DNA of 64,000 nt from Kordia sp. TARA_039_SRF (GCA_006383075.2 SMNH02000001.1:248001-312000), one strand, 5' to 3'. Numbered from the stretch's first letter, positions 53,983 to 63,804 are shown. A program made the numbers and translations. The notes: a model not told the origin generated them from the sequence alone.

Positions 53983-56820
53983 TTAATATTGTAAATATTC
54001 AAAAATTTGTTCATAAGGAACTTCCATTCCTTCATATCCTACTTCTATATGTTCTAACATTTTATCAATTGTTTCAAAATCTACTTCATTAAATCCAGCA
54101 GCTTCTTGATAAGCTCTTTCATGAAAATAAGCTCTTTTTTCGAAAGATTCCATATCTCCCATAATTGATTTTATTTCACTTTTTGTTTTTCCTAAGTTTA
54201 GGAGTTCTTCAATTCTTGCTATATCATAAGCATGTGTTCCTTCATGTATAATTTCCCCCATAAATCGTTCTAATCCAGCTGAGGAACGAAAATAAATTTC
54301 AAATCCCTGTGCAGCAGCAGCAGTTCCTTTTATTTTGTCTTCTCCATGACCTGAATTTCTCAACATATTATCAAATTCAATATCATCAAGAATGTTTATC
54401 TCTATTTTACCACTCTCTATCATACTGGCAACCCTGTTACCTTGGGGTGTAAAACCTTTTAAATTAATTATTATTCTTTCTAATGGGACTTCTCTAATAT
54501 TTTTCTTCCCCCATGTTTTTATGAATTCTTTAAATAGTATTTTCTTAAAAATTGGGATTGAATTAACAACTTCATCCAAATGCCTAACAGCTTCCAAAAC
54601 TTCCTCAGCTTCTAGTACTTCTTTACTTTTCTTACCCGCGCCAGTATTGTCAGCTTTTTTTATAATTTCCTCAGCTTGCTTTTTTATTTTAGGAAGCTCA
54701 GGATGTTCTATGACTTCTTTGGCAGCTTTTGATAAGGAAGTACGAAGTGCCACACTTATCTCTCCCGAGAGACTTATGATTTCTAAGAAAAATAAATATT
54801 TAGCAACAGACTGCCCAAAAGGCGTATCTCGTAATCCCAATAATTTTAAAAGACCGTTTCCTGCCCCAGAAGTAATTTCAACAGCACCAGCAAAAGATTT
54901 AGCTATAGTAATTGCTTTAGTGGCTGATTTTGTTCTTCCTACTAAACTATGTCCTGCTTTTAATACTTTAAATAGTCGCCCTGCTTTTAAGATATTCAAA
55001 ACTCCAGAAACAGTAGTAACGACATCTATAGCATATTCTGCACCAACAATTACATTGTGCCAAAAGGCTTTCTGGTCATTCGCAAGAATTACAAATGCAG
55101 GCAGTGTAGCAAATTTAGCATTTTTATTACTTTCATCATCTTTGAATATAAAATGAGGATTATCTTCTTCAAAAATTACGACAGGTGCAAATGGGTCATA
55201 GAATAATGTTTGTTCTTGTGTTGTATGGAATGGTATGTAAACGTCTTTTTTACCTAATCTTCTTTTAACTTGCTTAACTACTTTAGTAGAAAGGTCAATT
55301 TGAATCTTATTTGATTCTTCAAGGTATTGTATAGTGGCATTATCATGATGAAACCCTATAGTCATGTCGGATTTGTAATTTAATATAGTTTCACCTTCAC
55401 TGGTAATTTTAGGGTTTTCTTTTGTAATATCTTTATAGATAGTATTTTTCCAAACACTCCATATAAATCTGACATATTTATCAAAATTACTTGTATTCAT
55501 TTTATCATATAGCGCATAAAAATAAGTGGTATTGTCATTTATTCTCCTAAGGAGTAATTCATCTATGAACAATTTTGGATTTTTTATTTTACCTTCAATA
55601 GCAATAAGCAGTTTCAGAACAATATCTTCTTTATCTAAACCAAAATTGGTTACTTTCCCTTTTAAGGATTTACCTAAAATATTCCAAAGCATATTCAGTG
55701 GTAAATGCTTTATAAAGACTTCAGGAGTGTAGTAAAATATTTCTAAAACTTTTTCTAGTTTACTTTTGTAAAAGTCAAGTTCTCTAGTGATGTAGGTAAT
55801 ATATTGATCAATAAATAGCTGTCTAATTCCTTCTTTATTTAGAGCGCTATTTGCATTAGGAATTAGTTTTGCAATGATATCATTAGTAAATTCATATAGG
55901 TCCAAATATTTCTTTTTATCAATACTTTCAATGCTATTATCATAAAAAATAGTTTTATTAATAAAGTGTAAAAAAGTCCCAAGATATTTGATTTTAATTT
56001 TAATAGCACTTGGTTGATTCTTAATATCAAATCTTGAGAATTTTTCTAAAGTGTATTTGTATTCCAATATAACGCCATCATTAAGTCTTTGAATGGTTGG
56101 AAATAGGTATACCTTTCCTTTTGTATTTGTAATCTCAACTTCTATGTTTCTATCAGTATAATTACTTGGAGGTCTTCTAAATTTAAATTTTTTTGGATTA
56201 AAATCTCTTTCAGTAACTCTTGTTGCTTTTCCTTTATGATTGACATATTTTAAAATATACCGACCATTTGTTAGCCCAACATCCTTAGGGTTGAACGTGA
56301 AGGTGTCAGAAAAGGCGAAAACAGGATTAGCAATATCATCAAATAGAACTCTATTGATTTCGCTATTGTAATAATATTTATAGCGACTCCTGTTTAATGG
56401 AATAAGTATAAAATCTGAATCATCCAAACTTACCCAATTAGGGTTTGTTAGACTTTTGTATGCAACAATCGGATTATTTGAATCAGGTAAATATACACGT
56501 TTTAAATAGTATGTTATGCTATCACGCTCATCTGCTGTATCATTAACTTTAATCGCTAAATGATCTGCACTTCCAAATGGGAATTCGTATTGTAAAGGAT
56601 TATATATGCTAATGTCTGATAATTCAGAAGCTAATACTTCTATATCTTTATTATCAATCGGGTTGTTATAATCAAAGTTTTGATCAACAACATATACAAA
56701 TTTCTTGGAATTTATGTTTTGACTTTCTTCAACACGTCTATTTATTTTAAGGTAATCGACCAAAGGCATTATACTACCTTTATATTGACTCCTATAATGA
56801 GTCATTACTTCTTTTATCAT
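53983..56820 (-). CDS. Large toxin-like protein with C-terminal zincin (HEGTH) domain
   Basis: A 945-aa protein without a signal peptide. Residues 1-~580 form a long beta-rich region of unknown family (SDTFTFNPKDVGLTNGRYILKYV, NPKFVDE-type strands). At ~590-720 a hydrophobic, glycine-rich helical region (VVTTVSGVLNILKAGRLFKVLKAG; SLSGEISVALRTSL) resembles the pre-toxin segments of polymorphic toxins. The last ~120 residues hold a zincin motif EIIHEGTHAYD (HEGTH at ~859-863) and a later Glu/His-rich helix (YFHERAYQEAAGF) that could supply the third ligand. The peptidase-toxin role is inferred. The start overlaps the nucleotidyltransferase gene by 4 bp. Confidence 0.72.
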   Translation of the reverse strand: MIKEVMTHYRSQYKGSIMPLVDYLKINRRVEESQNINSKKFVYVVDQNFDYNNPIDNKDIEVLASELSDISIYNPLQYEFPFGSADHLAIKVNDTADERDSITYYLKRVYLPDSNNPIVAYKSLTNPNWVSLDDSDFILIPLNRSRYKYYYNSEINRVLFDDIANPVFAFSDTFTFNPKDVGLTNGRYILKYVNHKGKATRVTERDFNPKKFKFRRPPSNYTDRNIEVEITNTKGKVYLFPTIQRLNDGVILEYKYTLEKFSRFDIKNQPSAIKIKIKYLGTFLHFINKTIFYDNSIESIDKKKYLDLYEFTNDIIAKLIPNANSALNKEGIRQLFIDQYITYITRELDFYKSKLEKVLEIFYYTPEVFIKHLPLNMLWNILGKSLKGKVTNFGLDKEDIVLKLLIAIEGKIKNPKLFIDELLLRRINDNTTYFYALYDKMNTSNFDKYVRFIWSVWKNTIYKDITKENPKITSEGETILNYKSDMTIGFHHDNATIQYLEESNKIQIDLSTKVVKQVKRRLGKKDVYIPFHTTQEQTLFYDPFAPVVIFEEDNPHFIFKDDESNKNAKFATLPAFVILANDQKAFWHNVIVGAEYAIDVVTTVSGVLNILKAGRLFKVLKAGHSLVGRTKSATKAITIAKSFAGAVEITSGAGNGLLKLLGLRDTPFGQSVAKYLFFLEIISLSGEISVALRTSLSKAAKEVIEHPELPKIKKQAEEIIKKADNTGAGKKSKEVLEAEEVLEAVRHLDEVVNSIPIFKKILFKEFIKTWGKKNIREVPLERIIINLKGFTPQGNRVASMIESGKIEINILDDIEFDNMLRNSGHGEDKIKGTAAAAQGFEIYFRSSAGLERFMGEIIHEGTHAYDIARIEELLNLGKTKSEIKSIMGDMESFEKRAYFHERAYQEAAGFNEVDFETIDKMLEHIEVGYEGMEVPYEQIFEYLQY

Positions 56821-57179
56821 AAAATGTTTTTGTAAATAGATTCTACAAATTCACTATTGGGAAACAGCTCTTTTAATTCTTTTCGATATGTTACTATTTT
56901 AGCAGCTTGTTGCTGGCTAATAATAGTAAGATCGATATGATAGTTTTTAGCAGTAGTCCAAATATGTGTATTTATGATTGGGAATTTACATACCATGATA
57001 ATGTCCCAATCTTTTCCAGCTAATTGATGCCAGTTGTGTAAAGGAGTTTTGGCTCGGCTACCGTATAGATAAATTTGATATATAGGCGAAGTCCTTTCAA
57101 CAATCTGTTTCAATTCGTTTAGAATATATGGCAACACTTGTTTGTGTTGCCATATCATTTCTAATTGTACGGCACTCAT
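56817..57179 (-). CDS. Small nucleotidyltransferase (MNT/KNTase-like)
   Basis: A 120-aa protein with the nucleotidyltransferase signature: GSRAKT after the strand IYLYG (Gly40-Ser41), the metal-binding pair DWD (Asp57, Asp59) in GKDWDIIMV, and a third acidic residue in HIDLTII (Asp83). Stand-alone MNT proteins are often antitoxins that AMPylate a HEPN partner, but no HEPN gene is present. Coupling is tight: its ATG overlaps the upstream stop by 1 bp (TAATG) and its stop overlaps the toxin-like start by 4 bp. Confidence 0.8.
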   Translation of the reverse strand: MSAVQLEMIWQHKQVLPYILNELKQIVERTSPIYQIYLYGSRAKTPLHNWHQLAGKDWDIIMVCKFPIINTHIWTTAKNYHIDLTIISQQQAAKIVTYRKELKELFPNSEFVESIYKNIL

Positions 57180-60100
57180 TATTGGAATCTGGCCAATGGA
57201 AGTACAACTTCTAATTCTCCATCAGTTAGAGCTGTTGCATAACGATCCTGTACACGATTGACATATTTTGTAGGCGAGCTTACAACAACACCATCTGAGC
57301 TTACTTGTAACTTCAATAGGTCATGTTCAGCATCATTTACAGGACTTTCTAAATCTGGTTTTTCAAATGTAAATGTTGACACAAGACCATAATCAATATG
57401 GAATTGTAAGCCAAGTGGATTTCCTGAATCATCAAATACTTGATATGCTTTGACACCAGAAATTAACGAAATCTTTTTTGCTAATTCTTGATAGATTACT
57501 CCAGCACTATCTTGTATGTCCCAATTGGCATCACGTTGAATCACAATTTCTTGATCCATGCATTTATAGGTAATAGGAAACAATTCTGCATCATCAAAAT
57601 CTCCTACTTTTTGCGGTTGTGTTCCAGCATTATTAAAGAATGAAATTTGAATTTCCTTTTTAGTTACTGTTGTATCTCCTACTTGTAGATTATCAAAAAT
57701 GCTTGCATCATTCACGATAGCACTACTGCATTCGGTCTGATCGGATAGAATAAAATCTTCAATATCATCACATTCACATGGTAATGCTTTCTCTACTTGT
57801 AAGCCTAAACTATCAGCTTGTAAGATGGTTAACGAGGTAGGCACTTTTGTTTTCCATGCTTTTCCTTCTTTTACGCCTAATGGTTTTTTTAATTCGTCAA
57901 CAATAGAACGGTATAATGGATTATCTAATAGCGGTAATTCACCACCATTCCAAATACTACCTGTCGCCATGTAATGTAATACCGCTTCTTCAAACCCTGG
58001 ACGAACAGTTACAACAACTCTAGCTAATCCTGCTTGCATAAAGCTTCTAAATAATGGATCGTTGTTTTCAAATGAATAGAGCTTATTCCATTCTTTTCGA
58101 TTTCCCCAATAAAATGGATAGAAATTATATGACATGATTTCCCATTCAAAAGCTTGTTCTAAGAATTTAGCAAATGATGCATAATCATCTAATGATGCTG
58201 TAACATTGGTTTTATAAGTATCAATTTCATCTCCAGAATACATTTTTTTACCATAGGTGCGTACAGCAGTTGGTGATTGATCCATTAAGTATGACAAACA
58301 GTTTTTGCGTAATACCGTTTGTTCAATCTGACGATAGAATAATGGATTGGAATCTTTCATAGTTGCAACTTTCTCTTCTTCCTGTTCTTTTTGAGAAATA
58401 AAGGCAGCTAATTGTTCTTCATAAGCTTCAACAATGGCATTAAATGTTTCCAACTGCCAAGCTACATAGGTTTCTGGCAATCTTCTTAATTTTATATTAA
58501 TATTTGAGTTTCCTGATAAATGTGTTAATGATGAAAATGAAACTGGAATCTTCCCAACAAATTTTGATAAATCCTCAGAAATTCCTTGTAGAATTTTTAC
58601 ACCACCAACAATAATATGTGTGCGTCCGATTCCAGAGTCCTCACTATCCACCCATTCTGCGGTAGCACTTACAGTGTAGTAGCCTTCAGGAATTTCTAAT
58701 TCTGCATGTTCTCCGAAACGTTCATTGGTATCACCAATTACTTCTCCAGCTTTGTATGAAAATGCTTTTCCGATATGCATTTCTTTAACTGGTGGATTGC
58801 TAATCTTAGCATTATATTTTGCAGCAAGTTTTTTATAATTCGTATCATTAATAGCAGAAGCATCACTCATGATAACGTTATTAATAACTACCTTTCTTGG
58901 GTCTAATGGTTCTGAAAGAATCATAGTTTCACTATCTGTTTCTTCTGTCATTGCAGTCATGGCAATACGATGCAATTTTGAAGGTTGCGGAATGGCAAAT
59001 TCATACATCAATCTACGACCATAGTTATAGATTTGATTTTTATAGATTTTATCAATCCAACGATATACACCTACTATATGTTTGTCTCCTTTTCGATTGT
59101 CATACCCGTGTGAATTATTTTCTTCAAATTCTTCAATGATTTTGCTAATACGTTCTTCCTTTACACGTTGTACCACACGATCCATAGCTCTTTCTGTAAT
59201 TTCTTGAGCTTCTGTCATTGCTTGATTGATACTTTCTTCATTAGAAGTATGTGTCGCAAAATTGGCACCTCCATTTATACCGAAGCTATACGTTCCGTTA
59301 TTATACCCAAAATTTGAATTTACAAAACTAGAATTGTCTTGTGATTCCGCCATTACTTGCGAAATTTCATGTTGCATTTCAAAACGATCCGTTGTAGTTG
59401 TATCTGTGAGACGTTCTTTTTCACTTTCTGAACTTGTTGAAGTTGTGTTTTCGGAAGAACGTAATCTACGAGTAGATTTCTCTTTATATTCACGCGCCAT
59501 CACATTTTCAATATGTGAAACTTCCCCTTCCATATAACAATGTACGCTTTGTTCTACCTTTCTGTAATCGGCAATACCTAATTGGCGCATTCCGAAACCA
59601 GATGGAATAAAGTTTTGATTGACTCCTACAGGTACTTCATCTTTAATGATTGTACCCAATGCACATGTATTTGGTCTTAAAATTTGATCATATGAAAATG
59701 TAGTGCCATCAATTAGCGTTACAGATGCTTTAAGACGAAGGTTTGCATGCTGTGCTGCTGATATTGTAGTTATATCGCTCAATAAGATTACTTTTATATT
59801 GTTCATAGTACTATCGATGACTGCAAACGAAGTGCTACTGTGCAATAAATTATTAGACATATCATAGACTTCAGAATTTACAGATTGTACTGCAAATGAA
59901 GTATCTTGTATTGGGTTTATGATATCTACAAAAAATTGCCAATATGAGATGTTCGTATTTATATTGATACGTCTTCGCGAACAAAAAGAAGCGATTACTT
60001 TGCTAGGGTCGAAATCTTTTTGAAGAGAAAGTATTGTTCCGTTAACACTTACAGATTTTTCATGAAACTTTGTGTTTTCGAATATTGTAGTCGTAACAGT

Positions 60101-61150
60101 TTCTATCTCGTCAGCTAATAATTCTTTAGCCTTTGCAAATGTTTTTATATCCTCTATAGGAGACAATTGTACTAAAGTGTCATAGGCAAGAGTAGAAAAT
60201 GTATTTCTCGCATCTTTAGTGTCAATCTCATCTCTAAAAGAAAAAGAAAAAACAGGTAAATCTGGATACTTTACCGGTACAGGTTGATCGCAGGGATTGA
60301 TATTTGTAGCATCATATGTCTTATCACCTCTAGTGGTACACCATGCTTCTTTGGCATTTTGGACTTCTGTTTGATAAGTACTTAATATAGCTTGCACATC
60401 ATCATTATGCGTAGCTTTTGCAGTTTTGTAGGCAGTGTTATATTCCTCTTGGAATTGTGTATGCAGTTTTTCAACTTCAAGAGTAACTTTTTGTAAGTTT
60501 TGTAACTCTTGAGTTGCAATACTTGCTTTTAAATCTTTTGGTAATGAAGTAGCTTGATAAGAAATTTCGGATTTTATAGCTTTATCTCCTGTTACAGAAT
60601 CATTTGATAAATCAAATAATTCACTAGGTAGGATTACTTTAGCAAACACAAGACTATGTATAATTTCCTTTTTGGTATCTGCATCCAATTCTTTGTTTGT
60701 AGGGAAGTTGGCAATAACATGATTTGCTTTTAATAAGTGAATAATACTTTCTTTAGCGTAAAAATCTTCTTCCGTAACAAATTGGTAAAATAAATTGTCC
60801 CATAAAGTTGTATCATTATTTAATGTTGTTACTCCTGCAAATTTTGCTTCTATTTCTTCAACACTTGCTGTACTTCTGTTTTTAGCCAACCATTCTGAAA
60901 ATTCAAAAAGCTTGCTATCTAAATCTTTGATTTCTGATTTACTGGCACTTCTAAATTCACCAGCAGTATCTTGTAATGCTTGCCATTTAGATACTGAAGG
61001 TTCTCTTCCCGTTACTGCGTCATAAAAAGTTCCGCTTTTTCCCGATTCTGATATGAAGATAAAACGTAATTGCTTATTAGTTTCTTCACTTAATTCAGGA
61101 CTTCTTAGGCTTATAAAGCGAAATAATGTTTGTGAAATTGTTTCTTTCAT
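57179..61150 (-). CDS. 1323-aa protein of unknown family, first gene of the toxin operon
   Basis: I do not recognise a family. There is no signal peptide. The order along the chain is: a helical, lysine/glutamate-rich N-terminus (~1-300); a beta-rich region (~380-540); a low-complexity Ser/Thr/Glu stretch (~575-620, TTSTSSESEKER) beside glycine/asparagine-rich segments; a coiled-coil-like helix (~655-700, AMTEAQEITERAMDRVVQRV); a conserved-looking block near YRWIDKIYKNQIYNYGRRLMYEF (~715-740); and a C-terminal beta-rich part. Size and tight coupling to the nucleotidyltransferase and zincin protein suggest a carrier or scaffold for the toxin module. Confidence 0.7.
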   Translation of the reverse strand: MKETISQTLFRFISLRSPELSEETNKQLRFIFISESGKSGTFYDAVTGREPSVSKWQALQDTAGEFRSASKSEIKDLDSKLFEFSEWLAKNRSTASVEEIEAKFAGVTTLNNDTTLWDNLFYQFVTEEDFYAKESIIHLLKANHVIANFPTNKELDADTKKEIIHSLVFAKVILPSELFDLSNDSVTGDKAIKSEISYQATSLPKDLKASIATQELQNLQKVTLEVEKLHTQFQEEYNTAYKTAKATHNDDVQAILSTYQTEVQNAKEAWCTTRGDKTYDATNINPCDQPVPVKYPDLPVFSFSFRDEIDTKDARNTFSTLAYDTLVQLSPIEDIKTFAKAKELLADEIETVTTTIFENTKFHEKSVSVNGTILSLQKDFDPSKVIASFCSRRRININTNISYWQFFVDIINPIQDTSFAVQSVNSEVYDMSNNLLHSSTSFAVIDSTMNNIKVILLSDITTISAAQHANLRLKASVTLIDGTTFSYDQILRPNTCALGTIIKDEVPVGVNQNFIPSGFGMRQLGIADYRKVEQSVHCYMEGEVSHIENVMAREYKEKSTRRLRSSENTTSTSSESEKERLTDTTTTDRFEMQHEISQVMAESQDNSSFVNSNFGYNNGTYSFGINGGANFATHTSNEESINQAMTEAQEITERAMDRVVQRVKEERISKIIEEFEENNSHGYDNRKGDKHIVGVYRWIDKIYKNQIYNYGRRLMYEFAIPQPSKLHRIAMTAMTEETDSETMILSEPLDPRKVVINNVIMSDASAINDTNYKKLAAKYNAKISNPPVKEMHIGKAFSYKAGEVIGDTNERFGEHAELEIPEGYYTVSATAEWVDSEDSGIGRTHIIVGGVKILQGISEDLSKFVGKIPVSFSSLTHLSGNSNINIKLRRLPETYVAWQLETFNAIVEAYEEQLAAFISQKEQEEEKVATMKDSNPLFYRQIEQTVLRKNCLSYLMDQSPTAVRTYGKKMYSGDEIDTYKTNVTASLDDYASFAKFLEQAFEWEIMSYNFYPFYWGNRKEWNKLYSFENNDPLFRSFMQAGLARVVVTVRPGFEEAVLHYMATGSIWNGGELPLLDNPLYRSIVDELKKPLGVKEGKAWKTKVPTSLTILQADSLGLQVEKALPCECDDIEDFILSDQTECSSAIVNDASIFDNLQVGDTTVTKKEIQISFFNNAGTQPQKVGDFDDAELFPITYKCMDQEIVIQRDANWDIQDSAGVIYQELAKKISLISGVKAYQVFDDSGNPLGLQFHIDYGLVSTFTFEKPDLESPVNDAEHDLLKLQVSSDGVVVSSPTKYVNRVQDRYATALTDGELEVVLPLARFQ

Positions 61151-61854
61151 GAATAAAATGTTTAATTAAAATTTGTTCTCTAAATTTTTGGACATACCTG
61201 TCCTGTTTCCAAGCAAGTCTAGCTTGCTTAGAGCACTGTTACTGGTATTATTTTGGGTTTGGTGTGGGAAGTAATTGATTGAAACTATCAAATGCTTTTT
61301 TAAATTCCTAGAACAAATTCATAAGCGTCAAGCTTTTTTTATAAGCGTAACATTTTACCTAAAATTTAAGTTAATTTTTTAGGCTTATTTAACATTTGAT
61401 AGTTGCAATACAGTTCAGTTTTAAAAAGTGAGCATCAGGGGGATTCTATCAATTATAGTATTTTTTTTACAGAAAAAAAACGTGATTTTCATACTGAAAA
61501 AAGAATATTTTAAAAGTTACGCCTGTAGTTGCAGTTGCAGTATTGTCTTATCCTTCTGTAAAAAGACATAAGAATATTGTAATCTTTCGTTAAGTTAAAG
61601 TCATAAAATGTTTTAAAACTAGAGAAGAAGTCCAGAACATTTATGTAAATAAGCTGGTTTTGGGGAGAATCAGTCTCTTTTTTTAGCTTTTTTGATGCTA
61701 TATAAAACGACATTTTTATGACTATTGGTAATTTGAAAATTGATGCTTTTGTACAAACATTATCTCAATCCTTCCAAGAAGCTTTCAATGAAAAACTATT
61801 GGAGTTTTGCTTCTAAAAAAATAAATTCACAGAATATTCCCTATCTTCCCCACC
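61151..61854. other. 704-bp gene-free stretch upstream of the toxin operon
   Basis: No convincing gene was seen. Near the operon start are two short inverted repeats: ggacataccтgtcc-type arms at 61190-61203 (5-bp arms) and aagcaag-tctag-cttgctt at 61211-61229 (perfect 7-bp arms). These lie 40-80 bp upstream of the 1323-aa start, so they would be in its leader. The pair of ataagcgt elements at about 61320-61350 and the right direct repeat at 61645-61687 are the only other features. Confidence 0.5.
61645..61687. repeat. Right direct repeat of the toxin/immunity island
   Basis: A degraded copy of the ssb-terminator segment at 51820-51862 (38/43 identical, same orientation). The gggg loop, most of the upper stem and the T-run survive, but the lower stem has lost pairing, so it is probably a weak terminator. 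It lies about 170 bp before the plus-strand membrane-protein gene. Confidence 0.65.
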
Positions 61855-62442
61855 ATGAAACCCACCAAAACATACCTGCAAGGAAAATCGGTTTTTATGA
61901 TATCGCTGATGATGATTGTGGTTACAGCACTTACGGTGTATTTTTCAGGAGTCCATTACAATCGTAGTATTACGACCAACTTTTATATTTCGTTAGGAAT
62001 TATTGCCGTAGCACTTTTCGTGTTTTTGAGTTACGGACTCTACAAAGGCATCGAAATGGAAGATGATTATCCTTCTCTAAAAGGTTTTGATTTTAAAAAG
62101 AGTATCAAAGAAAAGCTAGCTACGGGCGATTTTGTTTCAGGCGCAGGAGATGTGTCAGGTGATGGAATTAGCGGTATTATCTTTTCAATTGTGCTGTGGA
62201 TTGTCTTTTCAATTGTCCTCACCTTTCTTTTGATTGTACTACAAACCGTCGTTTGGTTTTCCATTTTGCTAATGCTCGCCATGCTATATTGGGTATTTTT
62301 TAGAGCGATGCGCTTGGTGTTTTCCAAAGGCACAGAAACAATTCGTAATTTGCAAAAGTCTATCATATATGCGTTTGGGTACACCATTTTCTATGTCGGA
62401 TGGTTGTTTGGAATTGTATATTTGACGACACTTTTTAAATAA
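61855..62442 (+). CDS. Hypothetical membrane protein, 195 aa
   Basis: Four predicted transmembrane helices: VFMISLMMIVVTALTVYFSGV, FYISLGIIAVALFVFLSYGLY, a long pair in IIFSIVLWIVFSIVLTFLLIVLQ and VVWFSILLMLAMLYWVFF, then a C-terminal one (GYTIFYVGWLFGIVYL). A short Gly/Asp-rich soluble segment (DFVSGAGDVSGDGIS) lies at ~97-110. No family recognised. It is 8 bp upstream of the VOC gene, so the two form an operon. Confidence 0.75.
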   Translation: MKPTKTYLQGKSVFMISLMMIVVTALTVYFSGVHYNRSITTNFYISLGIIAVALFVFLSYGLYKGIEMEDDYPSLKGFDFKKSIKEKLATGDFVSGAGDVSGDGISGIIFSIVLWIVFSIVLTFLLIVLQTVVWFSILLMLAMLYWVFFRAMRLVFSKGTETIRNLQKSIIYAFGYTIFYVGWLFGIVYLTTLFK

Positions 62443-62450
62443 ATTATCAC

Positions 62451-62873
62451 ATGCAACCACGCGTAACTATCATCGGCTTAGGTGTGAAAAATCTAAAAGC
62501 TGCTACTACATTTTACCAAGAAAAATTTGGCTGGAAGCTAACTGCTGCAAGCAACGAACATATTTCTTTTTTTCAACTGAATGGAATTTTATTGTCGCTC
62601 TATCCAAGAGAAAAACTCGCAGAAGATGCTACTGTACATCATGAAGGAACTGGATTTAAAGGTTTTACACTCGCCTACAACACACGCACAAAAGAGGAAG
62701 TTGATGAAATTTTTGCCGATTTAACTAGCAAAAATGTAAAAATCATCAAACAACCTGAACAGGTATTTTGGGGTGGCTATAGCGGTTATGTTGCCGATTT
62801 GGACGATAATTTATGGGAAATCGCTTATAATCCTTTTATGGAATTGGACGAAGAGGGAAATGTGATAAAATAA
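62451..62873 (+). CDS. VOC/glyoxalase-family protein
   Basis: A 140-aa single-module VOC protein. ITIIGLGVKNLKAATTFYQEKFGWKL-type start (residues ~5-28) and FQLNGILLSLYPREKLAEDA match the family. The later VFWGGYSGYVADLDDNLWEIAYNP is the characteristic C-terminal strand with the metal-ligand Glu. Family members include glyoxalase I, bleomycin-resistance and dioxygenase proteins; the substrate is not deducible here. The stop codon directly abuts the stop of the convergent M23 gene. Confidence 0.88.
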   Translation: MQPRVTIIGLGVKNLKAATTFYQEKFGWKLTAASNEHISFFQLNGILLSLYPREKLAEDATVHHEGTGFKGFTLAYNTRTKEEVDEIFADLTSKNVKIIKQPEQVFWGGYSGYVADLDDNLWEIAYNPFMELDEEGNVIK

Positions 62874-63557
62874 TTATAGCTGCAACAACAAATTCGGATC
62901 TGGGCAATTTTTTTGATAAAAGGTAACATCTTTTTGCGAAGCCACACCTGGATAATCACCCGAATAATCTTGTATGTCTTTGATGATTTGAAAGTGTAAA
63001 TGCGGTGCGTAATCTCCGTTAACACTCGCATCGCCTAAAGTAGCAATCTGTTCGCCTTTTTGTATAATTTGACCAACGTGAATAGTTTCGATAGAAGCCA
63101 AACTTAAATGACCGTACAAGGTGTAAAATTCAACCGCATTGAGTACGTGTTTTAAAATAATCGTCGGACCGTAATCGCCAAAATTGGTGTTGTTTTGAAA
63201 ACTATGTACTTCGCCTGCTAACGGAGCGTAAATTGGCGTTTCTGCTTCAATCCACAAATCCAAGCCTAAATGAATAGTACGTTCGGTTTCTAGATTTTGC
63301 TGATTAAAATACGCACTTCGATTGTAAATTCCACGCTTTTCCAAATAACCGCCATATGCTACTTTTCCATTATTTATCGCAATGTGGCGATTAATATATT
63401 CGCCTAATTTAGAAGCAGAAGAAACATCTACTTTTTGTAACTCTTCGTTCGTCACCGATAAATCCAATGGCACATACGCAGACTTCGGAATGTTTCTATC
63501 TAACACATACAAAGATTCGTTTCCCAAATCTGTTAACAATTGCTGAAAAGAGGTCAT
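62874..63557 (-). CDS. M23-family peptidoglycan metallopeptidase
   Basis: A 227-aa protein from the ATG at 63557; a TTG start seven codons earlier is less likely. The LytM/M23 zinc motifs are HLGLDLW (His, Asp), YTLYGHLSL, and HLHFQI (last His ligands), with FGDYGPTIILKH in between. No obvious signal peptide is present, which is unusual for a cell-wall enzyme and suggests a cytoplasmic-side or unrecognised export route. It may be a LytM-like regulator rather than a hydrolase, although the catalytic residues are present. Confidence 0.88.
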   Translation of the reverse strand: MTSFQQLLTDLGNESLYVLDRNIPKSAYVPLDLSVTNEELQKVDVSSASKLGEYINRHIAINNGKVAYGGYLEKRGIYNRSAYFNQQNLETERTIHLGLDLWIEAETPIYAPLAGEVHSFQNNTNFGDYGPTIILKHVLNAVEFYTLYGHLSLASIETIHVGQIIQKGEQIATLGDASVNGDYAPHLHFQIIKDIQDYSGDYPGVASQKDVTFYQKNCPDPNLLLQL

Positions 63558-63618
63558 TTTTAGTAGATTTTGTTTCAAAAATACAGCATTTAACCCAAAT
63601 TCGATATAAGAAATTACT

Positions 63619-63693
63619 TGTCACTTCGAGCGCAGTCGAGAACACTTAGAAAAATAAAATTTCGATTGAATCTCGACTGCGCTCGATTTGACA
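63619..63693. repeat. Inverted repeat with 23-bp arms (REP-like)
   Basis: The arms at 63619-63641 and 63671-63693 (core tcgagcgcagtcgaga) match in 21 of 23 positions around a 29-bp centre. The arm core is a common dispersed intergenic element of Flavobacteriia. It sits between two minus-strand genes and may act as a terminator or REP sequence. Confidence 0.75.
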
Positions 63694-63804
63694 TTTAGTG
63701 TAAACAACTCGTAGTCTACTATATATTAAAATTAATATGTCGAACTTATGGCATTTCCACCCAAAAAAGAAAGTCCAAATTCTTGACTCTTGATTCAAAA
63801 AAAA

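Noticed and set aside
54392-55156. A 254-aa open frame on the plus strand, opposite the zincin toxin gene
   Set aside because: It lies wholly inside the 945-aa coding frame, has a low-complexity Ser/Ile/Phe composition typical of an antisense shadow, and shows no motif.
56817-57179. MNT/HEPN toxin-antitoxin pair
   Set aside because: No HEPN-type partner is adjacent; both neighbours are much larger and different.
51820-61687. Integrative element with its own integrase
   Set aside because: No integrase, recombinase or transposase was recognised between or beside the repeats.
61510-61713. A 67-aa minus-strand frame in the 61.2-61.8 kb gap
   Set aside because: It overlaps the direct-repeat terminator remnant and has no motif or operon partner.
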